From the NCBI RefSeq assembly GCF_009870125.1, contig NC_046679.1:6014001-6078000 (forward strand): a DNA stretch of 64,000 bases, read 5' to 3'. Shown here piece by piece: positions 43,127 to 56,613 of the stretch (the stretch's first letter is position 1; the number at the start of each line of letters is the position of its first letter). The translations under genes were made by a program, and so were the position numbers. The notes below the pieces were generated by a model that saw nothing but the letters and a program-made list of their open reading frames with translations, ran no database searches and was not told the origin of the DNA. This DNA comes from Drosophila pseudoobscura (lineage: Eukaryota; Arthropoda; Insecta; Diptera; Drosophilidae).

Positions 43127-46100
43127 CTATGGCAAATACCCCAACGAGTCCTCGAGAGAGGCGCTCACAGCCCGCATCGACTGGTAGCTGCCCATGCGGC
43201 TCCGGCTGACGTTGCTCCGGATGGAGGCCGCCTTCTCAATGGCCTTGATATTGATCAGCAGATTGTCGGCGCTGCACGCCTTCTGCGCAGCTCCCACGCT
43301 ACCAGGTCCCAGGGGCATGGCCATCGAAAGACCATTGGCACCCACCCGGTCCGTGCTAAAGGATTCGCGCGCCCGGTAAGACGACTTCCGGGAGGAGGCA
43401 TATGAACGGCAACTGCCGTTGGCGGTCCGCATCGCTTTCTGGATCTGCATGGGCGGGCACAGGCTCTTGATGTCCGTCGTCTGGCTGAGCTTCATGTCCG
43501 CAAAGACGGCAGCTGCCTCTACGCTCTTCTTCACGCTCAGCGCCTCGTGCGGCTGGACGGGCTTGCTGTTGCCGCTGATGCTGAAGAGCTCGTAGTCCAG
43601 GCCCAGCTTCTCGGAGGGCTTACCCTTCCGAGCCACCCCCCCACCCGGCCTGGGAGCCTTGCGCTGCTGGGAAAGGGAGTCCTCGCTGATGGCTGCCGCT
43701 GCCAAGGCCCGCTGCCGGCGATGGGTGCGCTTGCAGTAGCACTTGCTGGCACTGATGCAGCTGTCGGAGTCGCACGAGGTGGTCGTCTCCGAGCGGGAGT
43801 TTGCCGAGTCGTGCTCCAGAGTGCTGGCCGGCTCCTCTTCGACCATGGAGCAGTAGCACTTGTCATCCGACTTGCACGAGATCAGCGAGTGGCGGTTGCT
43901 GGCTGCTGTTCCGGCATTGACCACAGGGCTGACAGGCCCCGAGGGTTTCCTCGAGTTGGCCATGGCCATAGTGCGCTCGTTCTTCTGCCGCAGCTTGTGG
44001 TTCAGGTGCTCTGTGCGCAGGCTGCAGTAGCAGCGATCGGCCGAGGCGCAGGTGCAAGACTCGGAGTCGTAGCTGCACTCGGAGCAGGAGACGTATCTGC
44101 ACAATGAATGGGAGTATTAGGCAAAACAGTGGACAGAATTTTCCCCTTAGAACCTACCCGCTGCTGCTGTTCCTGTTGAGTCCCTGCAGGGCGTGCTCAT
44201 TCCGCACCACGGATACATCTGAGCCACTGGTGGCCGCCCGATTCCGTTGATGCTGCTGCTGTTGCTGGACGTGGCTGATGGGGGGTCCGATAATGATGGG
44301 GGCACTAATCTTGCGCTTGCCCTGGCTGTCGAGGGTGGCCGCCTCCTTGGGTCGTGGGCTCGACTTCTCCAACTTGGCGCGGCACGATCGGAACTGTCCA
44401 AGCTGGAACATTTTCTTCAGGCTCTTTGTGCCGAAGAAGCTGCTCTTCGACTTCTTCTGCGGATGGAAGAGATTACATTTGCATTGAATTTTTCCACGCA
44501 ATACTATAGACGTCGTCTTTCCGCTCACCTGTGACCCATTGACGCTGGCCTTGCGCTTCTGCTTTTTCTTCTTCTGGCGGCGCATGATGTTCTTGGAGCG
44601 CTGAAAGAGCTCGTCCTGGGTAAGAGTGACGGCCAGCTTGAGCAGGAACTCCTTGTAGATGGGCTTTAGGTCGTTGAAGGACATGCCGTCGGCATCGATA
44701 ATGGCATACAGAATGTCGTCCAGGGAGTGGAGGTTCTCGTGCAGACGAAATTCATTGAACAGCTCGCTGAAACCAAGTGGGGAACTAGAAGCACAATTCA
44801 AACGATGCCAATCAACCAAACCAAACCTTCTCACCCAAAATGCAATCAATCTACCACCAGCACCCAGGCCAGGAGCGCACTCCGCAGTCCAGCTGCGTGG
44901 CCTTCCTGGCCCCAAGAGCTTGGTGATAATACTCACCCTCCTCCGCCACCGCCGCCCAACTTTCCCGAGTGACGGCGTGCCGCTCTCGACTTGTAGCGGG
45001 TCAGACCTCCGGTGTTCAAGAAGCTGCCGGATCTTGGTATGGCCACGCGCGTCAGAATGTCCCCGCTGGCCGCCTCGCCGCCGCCACCGCCTGAACCAAC
45101 AGCCCCCACCAGATCCGCACCCTTGTAGGCGCCACTGGATGCTCCGGATGCCACTGGCTTTTTGCTGTGATGGCCATGCTGGTGCAGGCGGTTCACGTGT
45201 CCGTTGCTGCAGATAATGCTGCCATTGCGCGAAGGGCTTCCTTTGTATCCGGAACCGGGCACCGTTGTGGGCACTGGAGGGGCGCGCTTGGACTTGTGGG
45301 ACTTGCGCTTGCGCTCCTCCGTGGACGTTTCCACCTCGGCGGCCTCGTTGATGACGTTACTGTTGGAGCTGAGCGAGCTGCTGGAGACCCTCTTCTTGCG
45401 GACGGAGCGGGAAGGCGTGCCGGATACTCCGGTACCCGCGCGAAAGGAACTGCGTCGCCCACTGGCACTGGGCGTGATCTGGGAGCGGGACAGGTAGTTG
45501 GAGCTGGTCATGGCCGAGCTGCTGGCGATGCTGATGCAGCTGACTCCGTTCTGCTGGCGCGGCGTCCGACGTTTCGTGCTGCGGTGCGAGCTGGTGCTGA
45601 CGTGGGCCATCAGGCTCTGGTAGAGGGTGGCCGCTATCACGATGGCGTCCTCGGTGCTCTTGCAGATGAAGCCGTGGCACTCGAGGATCTTGGGGGAGCT
45701 GGCGGAACGCATGACTACCGCAAAGATCGGCGCATGGACGTGTATGCTGTGCTCCACAGCCATTTGCTCACTTGAACTGTGGATTACAGGATTGGAGTTT
45801 GATTACGGACCTGGCTTCAAGCTTCGAGACCACCTGAGACTCACCTTAGAGGCTGAAACAGGGCAGTCTTGTCTATATTTTCGGGATCGGTGATCAGTGG
45901 CAGGAAGGCGGCTCCGCCATCGTCGGCGGAGATAACAAACTTCACCGCCGACCACACGGCAATGTTGTGAAATGGAGTGATGTGGGCCTCACTCTCGTCC
46001 GGGCCGCTGCCTCCTTTTGGGATTGGCACAGAGCTGATCTTCACCCGCAATCCTGTGGCACAAATGTCCAACGATCCCGAGCTGAGCCTCTGCAGGATAT

Positions 46101-47888
46101 ACCATAGCCCCAATTGAGATTCCAGAATGCCTTTTTGCTTGAACCATTTACTCACCTTCTTGGTAACCTCACTGAGGTACAGTTGCCTCAGGGGCTCCTG
46201 CAGTCCCTGGAGACTCGTCACCTTGTCTTTTAGCGGCAGGGAGCCCAGGCAGGTGACATCGAAGCTGCTGGTGGCGTCCTTGGCCACGTCCGTGAAGAGC
46301 TGCTCGATCTGGGCCTGCACACTGTTGCTGATCCGCTGCACATCCTTCTTGGCCGCCTCGGCCAGCACCTTGGCCGACTCGCTGGACTCCTGCAGAAAGC
46401 TGCTCTTGGCCCCCGAGGTGCTGGCCAACTCACTACGCCCATACATGATGATGGAGCGCGTGCGATGCGATCCCCGGGGATCGTCGAGGCGGCTGCTTCG
46501 CATTGATCTACGTAATGGGCGGGCGGGATAACAAATTATCAGAATTGGATCATAGAAACAGGTATAGAGTTTGGTATAGAAAGTTCTTGCTGGAGGGGTC
46601 CATAACGATCCACACAATGTAAAGTTTCATCTATTTAAAATAGTTTAAATTGTTGCATTTAATGGCCACCATCAACATTTTTAATGGTTATTTGCAAGCC
46701 AACAACTCTTTCGGGGCCACTCTCTGCTGTGTGACAAAACGGTTACATTTTTTGTGAAAGTTTGACTGATTAACGCAAACTAACCATAGATTAGCATATT
46801 AGACTCGGACTAGTGATTGGAGACTGTCTGCTTGTGTGTGAACTCGTAGAGTTGGCATTCGATGGGCCACATCCTGGTGGCGCCATCGCCATCCCATCCA
46901 CACAGACAATGGTCCAGGGAGCTCTAGTGGAGATGTACTGGCAATGGCCAGGTCCAGGTCCAGGTCCAATGGACCCCCCGTGCCCCCTGCCGAATGCAGC
47001 TTAAGGTGTTCCCAATACCAGATTCTGTTTACCGCTAACTGACACAAAATCGGAAATGGTCATTTCCATAGAACGTCGCAGCGTCGGCAGCCGAGAGTTT
47101 TGAATGGGAATGAAGATGAGTGGAGTGGAGTGGAGAATGCTGGCCTCTGGAGAAGAGTCGTGGTTTTCTTTTTCAATCAATTAAGCAGTTCGCTCCGCGA
47201 ATGTGTGTCAGCGGTGGAATATTTAAGCATAGAGCAAGTGCCGATCCGATCCGATGTGACCAAAGACTCAAATTATTCTATTTTTCCATCTCCCTCTGTC
47301 GTTCTTGCCCCTCTCTTTCTACACAGCTTTTGGTTGCAGCTCTTTCTCTCACAGACAATATCGTTTTTAATTTTTCTGAACTAACTGTGCTTTTTTGTTG
47401 CTTATGGAAATGCAAAACGGTAAAAGAAACATTCATTGGTCTTCCCAAAATCAGTCTCTCTCTATTTCTGTATCTGTATCTGTGTCTCGTTTATGTATCT
47501 GTATCTCGCTTCTGTGGTTTCGAGAACGAAAGTGTTAAGCTCGAAAAGAAATTAATATGTGGATATGATATCGAGAGCGAAGCTAATGAGTGGACACACC
47601 TACTGGAAATCCATCAGATATGATTGATATTTTTGATCTTAATTAATTTTCACCCCATCTAATGGGGACTCACCTGGAATCGTCAAACATTAGATCGATC
47701 TTCAGTTTGTATATCGAATTTCGACTGACACTCGAATTGTTTTCGAGCTGGTCGCCGTCCAAGAGCCGAAAGCCGGAAGAGTTGCTGTTGCTGTTGCTGC
47801 TGCCGGTCGCTGGTTTGCCACGCGCCCGCACGGAACTCATTTTGGGTATGGCCACTGCGGATTGGGAGTCCACTTTGCAGGTGACCAT
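43127..47888 (-). CDS. Large PTB/PID-domain protein with Cys-rich C-terminal motifs
   Basis: Six minus-strand exons: 47674-47888, 45845-46507, 44937-45776, 44529-44784, 44158-44456 and 43127-44096. All phases agree and give 1080 residues from the ATG at 47888. A Met at 47840 with a better Kozak context (CCCAAAATG) is the likelier start and gives 1064. Residues ~154-350 form a PTB/PID-type domain (FDVTCLGSLPL, LGLWYILQRL, FHNIAVWSAVKFV, HAPIFAVVM, CHGFICKSTEDA). Next comes a Ser/Arg-rich region, a Gly run (GGGGGEAASG), a basic KKKKQKRK and a C-terminal part with three CYC motifs. PTB domains bind NPxY peptides or lipids, so a scaffold or adaptor near membranes is likely. I do not recognise the gene; CG6118 is a guess from memory only. 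Intron 1 (46508-47673) is non-coding apart from short (CCAGGT) and (TCTGTA) repeats. Confidence 0.85.
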
Positions 47889-50800
47889 CCTCAATGTCTG
47901 CCCGTGGATTAACACTTGCGGAATGCACTGGCAGTTGCAAATCTTTATCTCACTATTTTACTGTTTTTGCCTTGGGATTTGTCTGTAGCGTTAAATTTCT
48001 GCTCAAATTAGCGATAAAATGCAATTCAATTATGCCCAATCCAATGAACGCTAATTTTTAACATGTTAGCGAAACAATCGCCCGCTGCTGCTGCTGCTGT
48101 TGTTGCACGAGACTTGGTATCACACTTTGCATAGGGCTAACACACTGGCCATTAGCATTTTCATTTCCATTTCCATTTGCTGCGATTCAGATGGAGATGC
48201 GGACGCGTCTCGGAAATGTTGCATGCCGCGCTCGGATGTGGCGATCATCATTCACTCGTGCTGGCTCATTAATTAGCTGCAAGCAAAACCAAATACCGAC
48301 AAATTGTACATACGTATGGGTAATATTTGTTTTTGGGGCGGATTACAATTAGATTAAGCCACAGGTACAGGCCATAGCCGGGGTCTGTCCATGAGGAACA
48401 ATGTATTGCAAAATCATTATTAAACCACTTTTATGCTGATTGTTTTTCTTTTTCTCTTGCCACTTTTTGGGGCTGTTTCGGCTGATAAATTGCCCCATGA
48501 AATGCAATTGTTGTATCGGAAAATGTTAGTTATGCTGAACACACACACACACACAGTCACAGCGGGGCAGGCGGCGGCCCCAGATACGTACGAGCCACAA
48601 GGCGAGCGCGTTAATTCGGCTGCATCTATGAGATACTTTCACTGTGGAGATATTTTGCGGTAATTAGCAAATGCCGCTCGGAACACAAGGCACACACACA
48701 CTCTCACGAACTAAACGTAATCACAATCATATCATATAGCCACACATTTGGAAAAGCCATTTACTTGTGCCTTATTGAACTCCAATTCCACTGCACCACG
48801 GCCCAAATTTGGCCAACTCCAACTCCAATGCACTACACTGGCTTTGGCTCTAAGTTTGTATAATCCAAAATGCTGTAATTCGGTTTTGGATCTCGAAACC
48901 GGGCATCTGAGTTCGTTGAATGCCACAGAGCGACTGGCCGCACGGAGCCGTTGCTGAAATGTCGATGCGCGTCAAAAGCGCAACCGAAGCCCGACGAGCG
49001 CTGGCTTACGACTGACTTCAGGCGTCCGAAGAAAGAAAGAAATGGCCAAATGGCCCAGGCCAGGCCAGGCCAGGCCGGTCCGGTCCGGGCCCATACGAGT
49101 AACAATATCATCTCTGGCGTAAGTGGGTAGCGCAGCACAATGAGAATGCCTGTCCGATCCCGCTCCCCGTCCTCCCATATGTATCTCTGTCTGACTTTGT
49201 ATCTGTTTTGGCTTTAACCAACTCCAAAATGACAGATCCAATGCGTTGATGGTGACGAACGGGTTCGAGAGACAGTTGCTTTTCAACACCGCAACAACAA
49301 TCACTTGCCCAATGCTGACCTGACACTGAAGATTCGATTATTATATGTTATTATCGGCTTGCGTGTATGCGTTTGGAGAGGCATTTGCATATGGGAATGT
49401 CGCAGCATTTGCGTAAATATTTCGGGGTATATTGCAGTCAGTCTCCCACAAACCTCGGCGCCTCCGGGGGCTGGCTGACTGCAATTAAACCCCTCGTTTG
49501 GGTCCCAAGTGCCGGCGGACCCGGGTTTTGCCATTTGCGCAAGCGCAGAAGCTGTGACGGCGCGAGAGGCGGCAAGGGAGCCCCCAAGAGTGAAGGCATT
49601 TTCGAAATCAATGACCGTGGTCAAGTCTTACGATAATTGGTGCTGCCTGCCCGTGGGCCATTGTGTGTGTTGCTGTTGTGTGCACTATCGTAAAATGCAT
49701 TTTATTTTTTCAAAGAGCACAGCACAGCCACACCTGGAAGCTGAGAATACTTTGAGGGGAGACCCTAATGGGATAGCAATAACTATCCACATGCATGCGA
49801 GCAATTACTCGGATGATCCCGAATTTGAATTTTAAATTTTAAAGAAGAACACATGTAGTTTTCGCAGAGATGACACGAACAATAAATATTTCTACGGGCT
49901 ATATGTTTAATAATATATTTCTAGGCTTTGCTAATGAAATCCGAGTTGCTTGTGGTCGTAATTCAATGGTGATTTCAATTAAAAAGCCCGCTACCATTTC
50001 ACTAATAATAAAAAGCCCATAAAAATCTATCATTGTAGATACATCAAAACTTTCCTTTGTACGGTTCGAGCGATTTCCATTTCAAATGTTTGATCTACTG
50101 GCAATTAATAGCACACGTGTGTGTCTGTGCCTGAGTGTGTGTTTCGATCCGAAGTTGTCAATGTTGTCGGTTTTATTCATGAGATAACAGTAACAACTAC
50201 TCCAAATTGGTCTACCCTAAGACAAAAGAGGAAAAACGAGCTGTGAAGCCTGGCAGGGCCAGAAAACTCTTACTTTTATGGCTCCTCCGACGTTTCGCTT
50301 TAATGGAACCAACGAAAACGGTCGATCAGATGGCCTACAGATGATAGCGCAGAACAGGGCTGAACAGCATTTTCGTTTTCAACGGTTTATTCAAATTTCT
50401 AGAATTTTCTTTTGTGCGTGTGCTGAGAGCTTTTACTTTTAACAGAATTTTCCCCTAAACAAATTTGATGGCCAAACCGTTAACTGCACCTGCAGTCGGT
50501 GGTGGTGTTGATAGGTGATGTGATTTATTTAACAAATAACATCATATTATCATCATATCATGATCATCACTTTCTCTATTCAATTTACGGGGATGTTGCT
50601 TCTGCTGCTGGAGTTTCTGTATTTTTTTTGTTTTAGGTTTTCTGCTGGCAGTGCCAACGGCAGCGGCAACTATTTCAAAAATTAGTCGTATTTTTTTTTG
50701 CTCTCCGCCTGCCTACGAGATGCAGGCAAGCTTGAAGATACAGATTCAACGCACAGCACAGGGTTGGCCTGGTACTCGGGGATCGGCAGAGGTAGAGGTG

Positions 50801-53800
50801 GAGGTAGAGTGATTCGCTTGATTCCTTTGCGCTCGTCTTGTGCCCAGCACTGCGTATCTGGCATGAGCACCGAGCACTGTACACTGGCAAAAATGCTTGC
50901 CCACCACGAATATCTTTCTAACCAATGGGGGAAAATAGAGAACTTCAGCGAAACAATGACTCCAAAAAGAAGTCAAGGCATTTGCCACAGTGTTTCGGAG
51001 TGGACAAGTTCTGCAAATTATTCAAAACATTTTTCCACAAAAACATTGCGCAATTAAAGTTTCATGACTTTCCCTGACTTCGCTCCGACATAATCTCTCT
51101 CGCGAATGACTTTCTTTGTAGAATCACGGCCAGATGGAGATATAAGATACTTGGTTGGGCCCAGATACTCGCTCATAGATATGCCCTACTGTGCCCCATG
51201 TGGCTCCATTCATTCATTCGTAGCAGCGCTGGCAGCGACGCTGGCGTTGCGTCACGATCCCGATCGGAGGCGAGACACGAAAAGCGGAGCTCTGTGCAGA
51301 CACAGGGCACACAATAATTGTCACATTGTGCCACTCATTATGGCATTTCGCGCTTCATTCTCCGCTCGCACACGCTCCACTCATCCCATCCATCCAGCCA
51401 TCCCATTCGGGTGGAGCGGGTGGTTAAAAAGAAATTAATTTTGCGGTTTCTTTGTGTACATTTTGTATTGGTTGCAAAAGCGTTGTTAACGATCTGGTGG
51501 CAACGTGACCCAAACACCCGACCACAGGCACACGATCACAACTACTGACCCAAAGAGGTGAAGATTTTAAATCCTGACAATGAGCAACAAAATGTATCTT
51601 ACATAAAAGATATAAACCCAAAGTGTCATGAGTATGCATATCAGAGAAATTACTTTGTACCCCAGCGTTCATTACGTTGTCATTCGTAATGTCATATGAG
51701 GCGAATAGATAAGAAATGGGAGATTAATCCCTCATTGGGATAACTTCTTACCTTTTAAAACTAAGGATTTCCCTGCCCTTTCATCGTATCTTTGACTCTT
51801 TTTGCTTAAACTAAATCTAAGCATGAAAATCTTTCGGACAAGGAGAGTTATGGACACTTTAACGAACAATGCCCCCGCCATAAGGTGAGCATTACGGCGT
51901 AGATAATGAAATCCAACAAAGAAATTGCTCAAAAGAGCGTGACGCTAGGCGCTGCTGTTCATGAACTCTGCGCCATAAATTGCCATAAGCATTTGCATTT
52001 GCATACCTCACATCCAAAGCCATAGCCCATCCCTAGTTGGGGGCCCCTTAGCGGTGTCTAGTCACGAATATTCTGATGGAGATTCTTTATGGGCGAATTT
52101 TTGGGTTTTAATTGGTACTTCCAAACATTTTCCATCCTTTCTTGACTTTCATTTAGTTCGGTCAGCTGGGTTCAAATGGCGCGTGCTTTGAGGGTCGACA
52201 CATCCATTGTGTGGGGGCGAGGCGCCAACAGACCACTGGAACTGCCACAGCAACGGGCAGAGAGGTATAGGAGTAGAGCTGTAACTGATTGGAGCTAAGT
52301 ATCTGCATTGACACCATCAGATTGCCGGCTAACTGTTGTGCTGCTCGGAGAGAGCCGTTCCGTTCCTCTAGAAGATAAGATCATAATTCTACTGCCCACC
52401 TGGCCCATTGGTCTGTCTGGCCAAGATAATTGTTTTCTTGTCATTTATCGCATTTGAGGGAAAGTTTGCACTTCTCAGAAGGTACTCGTACAGGAAAAGT
52501 ATACGCTTCTTTTTTTATTACCATTCATAATTATGAGGCTCAATCCCAGTGATCATTGGGGTCGATGGGTAAATGTAAATTAAGGGCTACTGCCTCTTCT
52601 GACTGGGGATTACTGTAATTGTTTCTATTTTTGGATTGAGAGCCCAAGGTGCGATCGTTAAGACCTAGCGGGGAGCTACCAATAGCTGATTGAGCTTTTG
52701 GCTTTCATTGTAATTGCAATTGTAATTATAATTATAATTGTAACTGTTATGGCCATGAATTATGGATAGTCTTAGTCCTAGTCTCACGACTGTGATGCAT
52801 TGCCCAAAGAAACGTTCTTTCAGCACACTTCTTGGAATGCTTCATTAGCACATTCTAAGATCCCGATAAAGAGATTGTTGGATAGCGGTAAACTGGTGAT
52901 TGGAAATGGCTCAACGCACGATTCTTTTCGCATCTACTATTCGTATCAGAGAACAAGCAGAGAACACATACAAGCCAGATCCAGTCGAGGAGTTATGGCT
53001 GTGACCCACCTTCAGAAGTGGAAACAAGTTGCAATTGCAGCTGGATACAAACTGCGCACCGATGCTCCAGTTTCTGAACCGCGGACCTGTCACGCAGACC
53101 CCAGACCCCAGCCAGCATCCAGCAGACGCGATCAGAGGAGAAAATCGGAAAATAATTGCAAGAAAACTCGAGATCCCTCCTAGAAAGAAGCGCGCGCGGG
53201 CTCGGACAACAATTGCGGCCAACGGACAATCCCAGGTAACGTTTCGTAAGTAGGAAACTTGAACGAGTTTAGCAGGAAAAATGACTGGTCGATCTTGATT
53301 TGTTTGTCGCCCCGTCACTACCTACCTACGTACTGAAGAAGCTACAGAAGCTACTGTCAGCACCAGCAGATAAAATCCCGCTAATCGAATAAGTGTTTAC
53401 TTGTCTTTTAATAAGGCTTATATGGCTTTCCAGGCAGTCCCCGTCCAGTTGCTGTTTGCTAGGCCATTCTGGGACAGAAGAATGTCTTGTCTACAGGTAA
53501 TTATGATCCCAACAGAATAGATTTAATTGGTTTGCATTCAAGTAATAACGGCTATCCAGTAGAGCTATACGTTCTTTCTTTCGCAAATCAATGATCGATG
53601 GGATGTCTTAAGATATCATTTTTGACTGTCTTACCTCTTCTGTAATGCTGCCACAATATTATCCATCCAAAAATAAGTTCTTGAATTGTTAAATTTTCGG
53701 TTTTGCACATTTATCAAAGCAATTTTGAAAAGAAAACTTTCTATCACCAGAGTACAGCAAATTCTTGCATCGTATCATATGATTATCTCCCCCCCAAACG

Positions 53801-56613
53801 ATTCGGTCACGTTCCTATTCTGGAGACAACGACAACACTTTCGTTTCGTTTGAGCAGTTGCCAAGTGGTGGGATGCCGTAGATAATTTACATTTTCCAAC
53901 CGAGAAAATGCCAGGAAAATCACTGCCGAAGCCCGAAGCAGAAGCAGAAGCAGCGACCAGAGCGCGCGAAGTCAATAACGAGACTAACCGCTGAAGAGCG
54001 ATTGGATGAAGCTCAGAGCTGAGGCTAGACCTGGAGCCAGAGCTTAGGCCACAGCCAGAGTCAACTCGATGCAGAGACACAGCCAGAGGCAGCGGCGGCA
54101 CCACTGCAGTGGCCAGTTTTTGTTTTTGGGTCGAATTTTCGAAGCTGCAGCCGCATGGCATGCGTGGAGCTGCTGGACCCAGCTGCTGACAGCTGATGGG
54201 GATTAGCTAAAATTTCGACTTGCAATCGTACCCTGCGGCGGCTCATGATCCTAATTGTGACACTGATATGCCCAATTTGCCATGCTTATGTCAACAACAA
54301 CACACCATCACCAAACTGGCAACCAAACAGGACTAAAGAACACCTAAAGAAGCACCAGTGTCCTGTCTTTGTGGAGCAGGTCAGGTCAGGATTGCCTCTC
54401 GTCCACCTTGACTCGATCTCGAAGCCCAATTTCCTTGGCCAAAAAGTGGAAAAACCTGCGTGGACAGAACAGAGTGCCCCAAATTGCACTGTGCTCATTC
54501 GCAAGGCAAATCTTTGACCAATATTTGAGTGCACCGTTAGACAGAGGGTACCACTGGCCAAGGCGCTCGGCTAGAATTAATTCATGTTTTTGGCCGGACC
54601 ATCGATAACTCGTGGCCGCGCGCATATTCATGGCAGCTGCATGGAGCTGCATCGAAAAGGAAACAGGTTCGCCATGCTCCATTGGCCAAAATGGGTCAAT
54701 CGCCCCAGAACCTCGCCGCAGATCCGAACAAGTGTCAGGTTTTGTCAGGCCTCGGCCCCGCAAAATATGAAGTTGCTCGTCTCCTTTGTGCCGCCTCGAA
54801 ACTGGGCCACGGCACCGTCCGGCGGCAGTTCTAGTTCGATTCGGGGGATTTAGTGAAGCAATTGGAGACAGGCGGCCTGATGCCTGCTTAGAAATGTGTC
54901 GCGTCGCACATAAACGGGAACATAAAATAGCATTTACCGTAAACGGCCCGACTGACTCCTTACATGCAACGACCCATTTGATATTGGATAAGCTGCCTGC
55001 CCCATAGCTATAGTCGCAGTCACATTGGCTTGTCTGGCAGACAGATGCCCATTCGACTGGATTCGACAGCTACTGAAGCCATTCGAAAAGTGTTTCAAGA
55101 TGGGGTAACACTGGTCGCTCACACATTTGTATTTGTATGCGGATGTGGTTAAAGAAATGCTTGTTTGGTATCGGCACGAATGGATTTCAATAATCATCAT
55201 TGCGATTATACAACAGATTGTCAGCCACAATAATTAGATAACTTATGAGGTTCTGCATAGAACTGAGCTCTTTTTGATAGCATGACCAATACACACAATA
55301 GTAAAAGTAATCAGCATTTCGTTATATGAATTATAATCAAATCTACTTTGTGAAGGTCACCATTTTATGCGCAATAATAGATAATTATATAGACCCAACA
55401 ACAAATCCATCAGAATACAAACAAACGGAGCGTAGTTTCACATCCTTACTGGAACGAGGTGGCCCCCTGGCAATTATGTGGAGGGCATCTTGCCGTAGAT
55501 CACCTCTTGGATACCTGCAGTCGCTTAAAGAGCATTAGGTCGTCAATTTTTGGTACACATTGGCCCAACAGAAACTACTTAAGAAAACCCCCTCAAGAAA
55601 ACATCTCGAAAAGAAACATTTTTTCAAGTTTTTCCAAGTTTCGAGTCAAAGACCTCAGCAGCTAGTACTCTTTAAATACATTAGGTTAAGCATTAGTACT
55701 ATATATGAAATTTCAATATCGTTAAAGGTAAAAGATATTGTGGGAATAACGAACATCGGTACCTGCTAAAGTACCTAGAAAAAATGTGTAGAATCCAGTA
55801 TACTTTTAGGCTGGGTGAAAAATATCTGTCTTTTCTTTAAAGTAGAGAAAGTGTATAATAGAGGACACAGACTTGGACTGTACTATTACTATAAATTACT
55901 ATTTTTTGGTGCTTTAAAGAAGGTATACCCTTATTTGTTTCATTCAAAGTCTAGGCGTAGTACGATATAAAGTATGATCCAATTTTTATTGTGATCTGCA
56001 CATTTAATTACATTTTTAACATTTCAATTTAACATATGACATAAAGGCACAAAAAAATAGAGCTTTCGAATCCTACACAATTTATTTCTATCCACCATGA
56101 AGAACATAGAGATTAAAGCATATGGTAGCCTACCCCACTCCCATAATCAACAATAAATTATAGCCTATTGATAAGGCCTATTCATCACGTAAATTAGACA
56201 GTTGCAAATATTTGGTCCACAGACGTTTGTTTGTTTTATATTTAATCACATTTAGAAAAATATACAAGGTTACTTCTTATATATGTAGACATTGCTCGTA
56301 TTAATGTAAAAGGTTTAACATATTTTTGGTCGATTACGATTAGAGATTACGATTTATACATTTGCGTTTTACGTATTGCATTTGGTTTAAGTGGATAGCT
56401 TATACCTAAACTCGTACAGCGGGGGAGCTATGGGGAGGGGTGGCTGGGTGCGGACTTACTCGTGGCTTGGGGGTAGACATCACTAAAATACTAACAGTTG
56501 CAGTTATTGGTTGTTTGATTCCTTGTTAGTCCCAGATTCTCTCTTTTAATTTGCATAGCTAACTAAAACTACATAATTACATACACACACACACACACTG
56601 AGAAGGCTTGCCC
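47889..56613. other. 8.7 kb gene-poor region
   Basis: Contains the 5' flank of the PTB-domain gene and the 3' flank of the aminopeptidase P homologue. Frames of about 100-130 codons (49301-49624 minus, 52800-53183 plus, 54386-54763 minus) show no domain, no codon bias and overlap other frames. Simple repeats: GGCCA/CCAGG at 49055-49080, CTG at 48087-48104, CA at 48540-48556. A run of TAATTG/TAATTA units lies at about 52710-52745. Confidence 0.45.

Noticed and set aside
47841-47915. Upstream start of the PTB-domain gene at 47915
   Set aside because: That codon is GTG. The first in-frame ATG is at 47888, and 47840 has the better context.
52800-53183. 127-codon plus-strand frame
   Set aside because: No domain, signal or codon bias, and comparable frames overlap it on the minus strand.
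54386-54763. 125-codon minus-strand frame
   Set aside because: Overlaps two other frames of similar length on both strands and shows no family signature.
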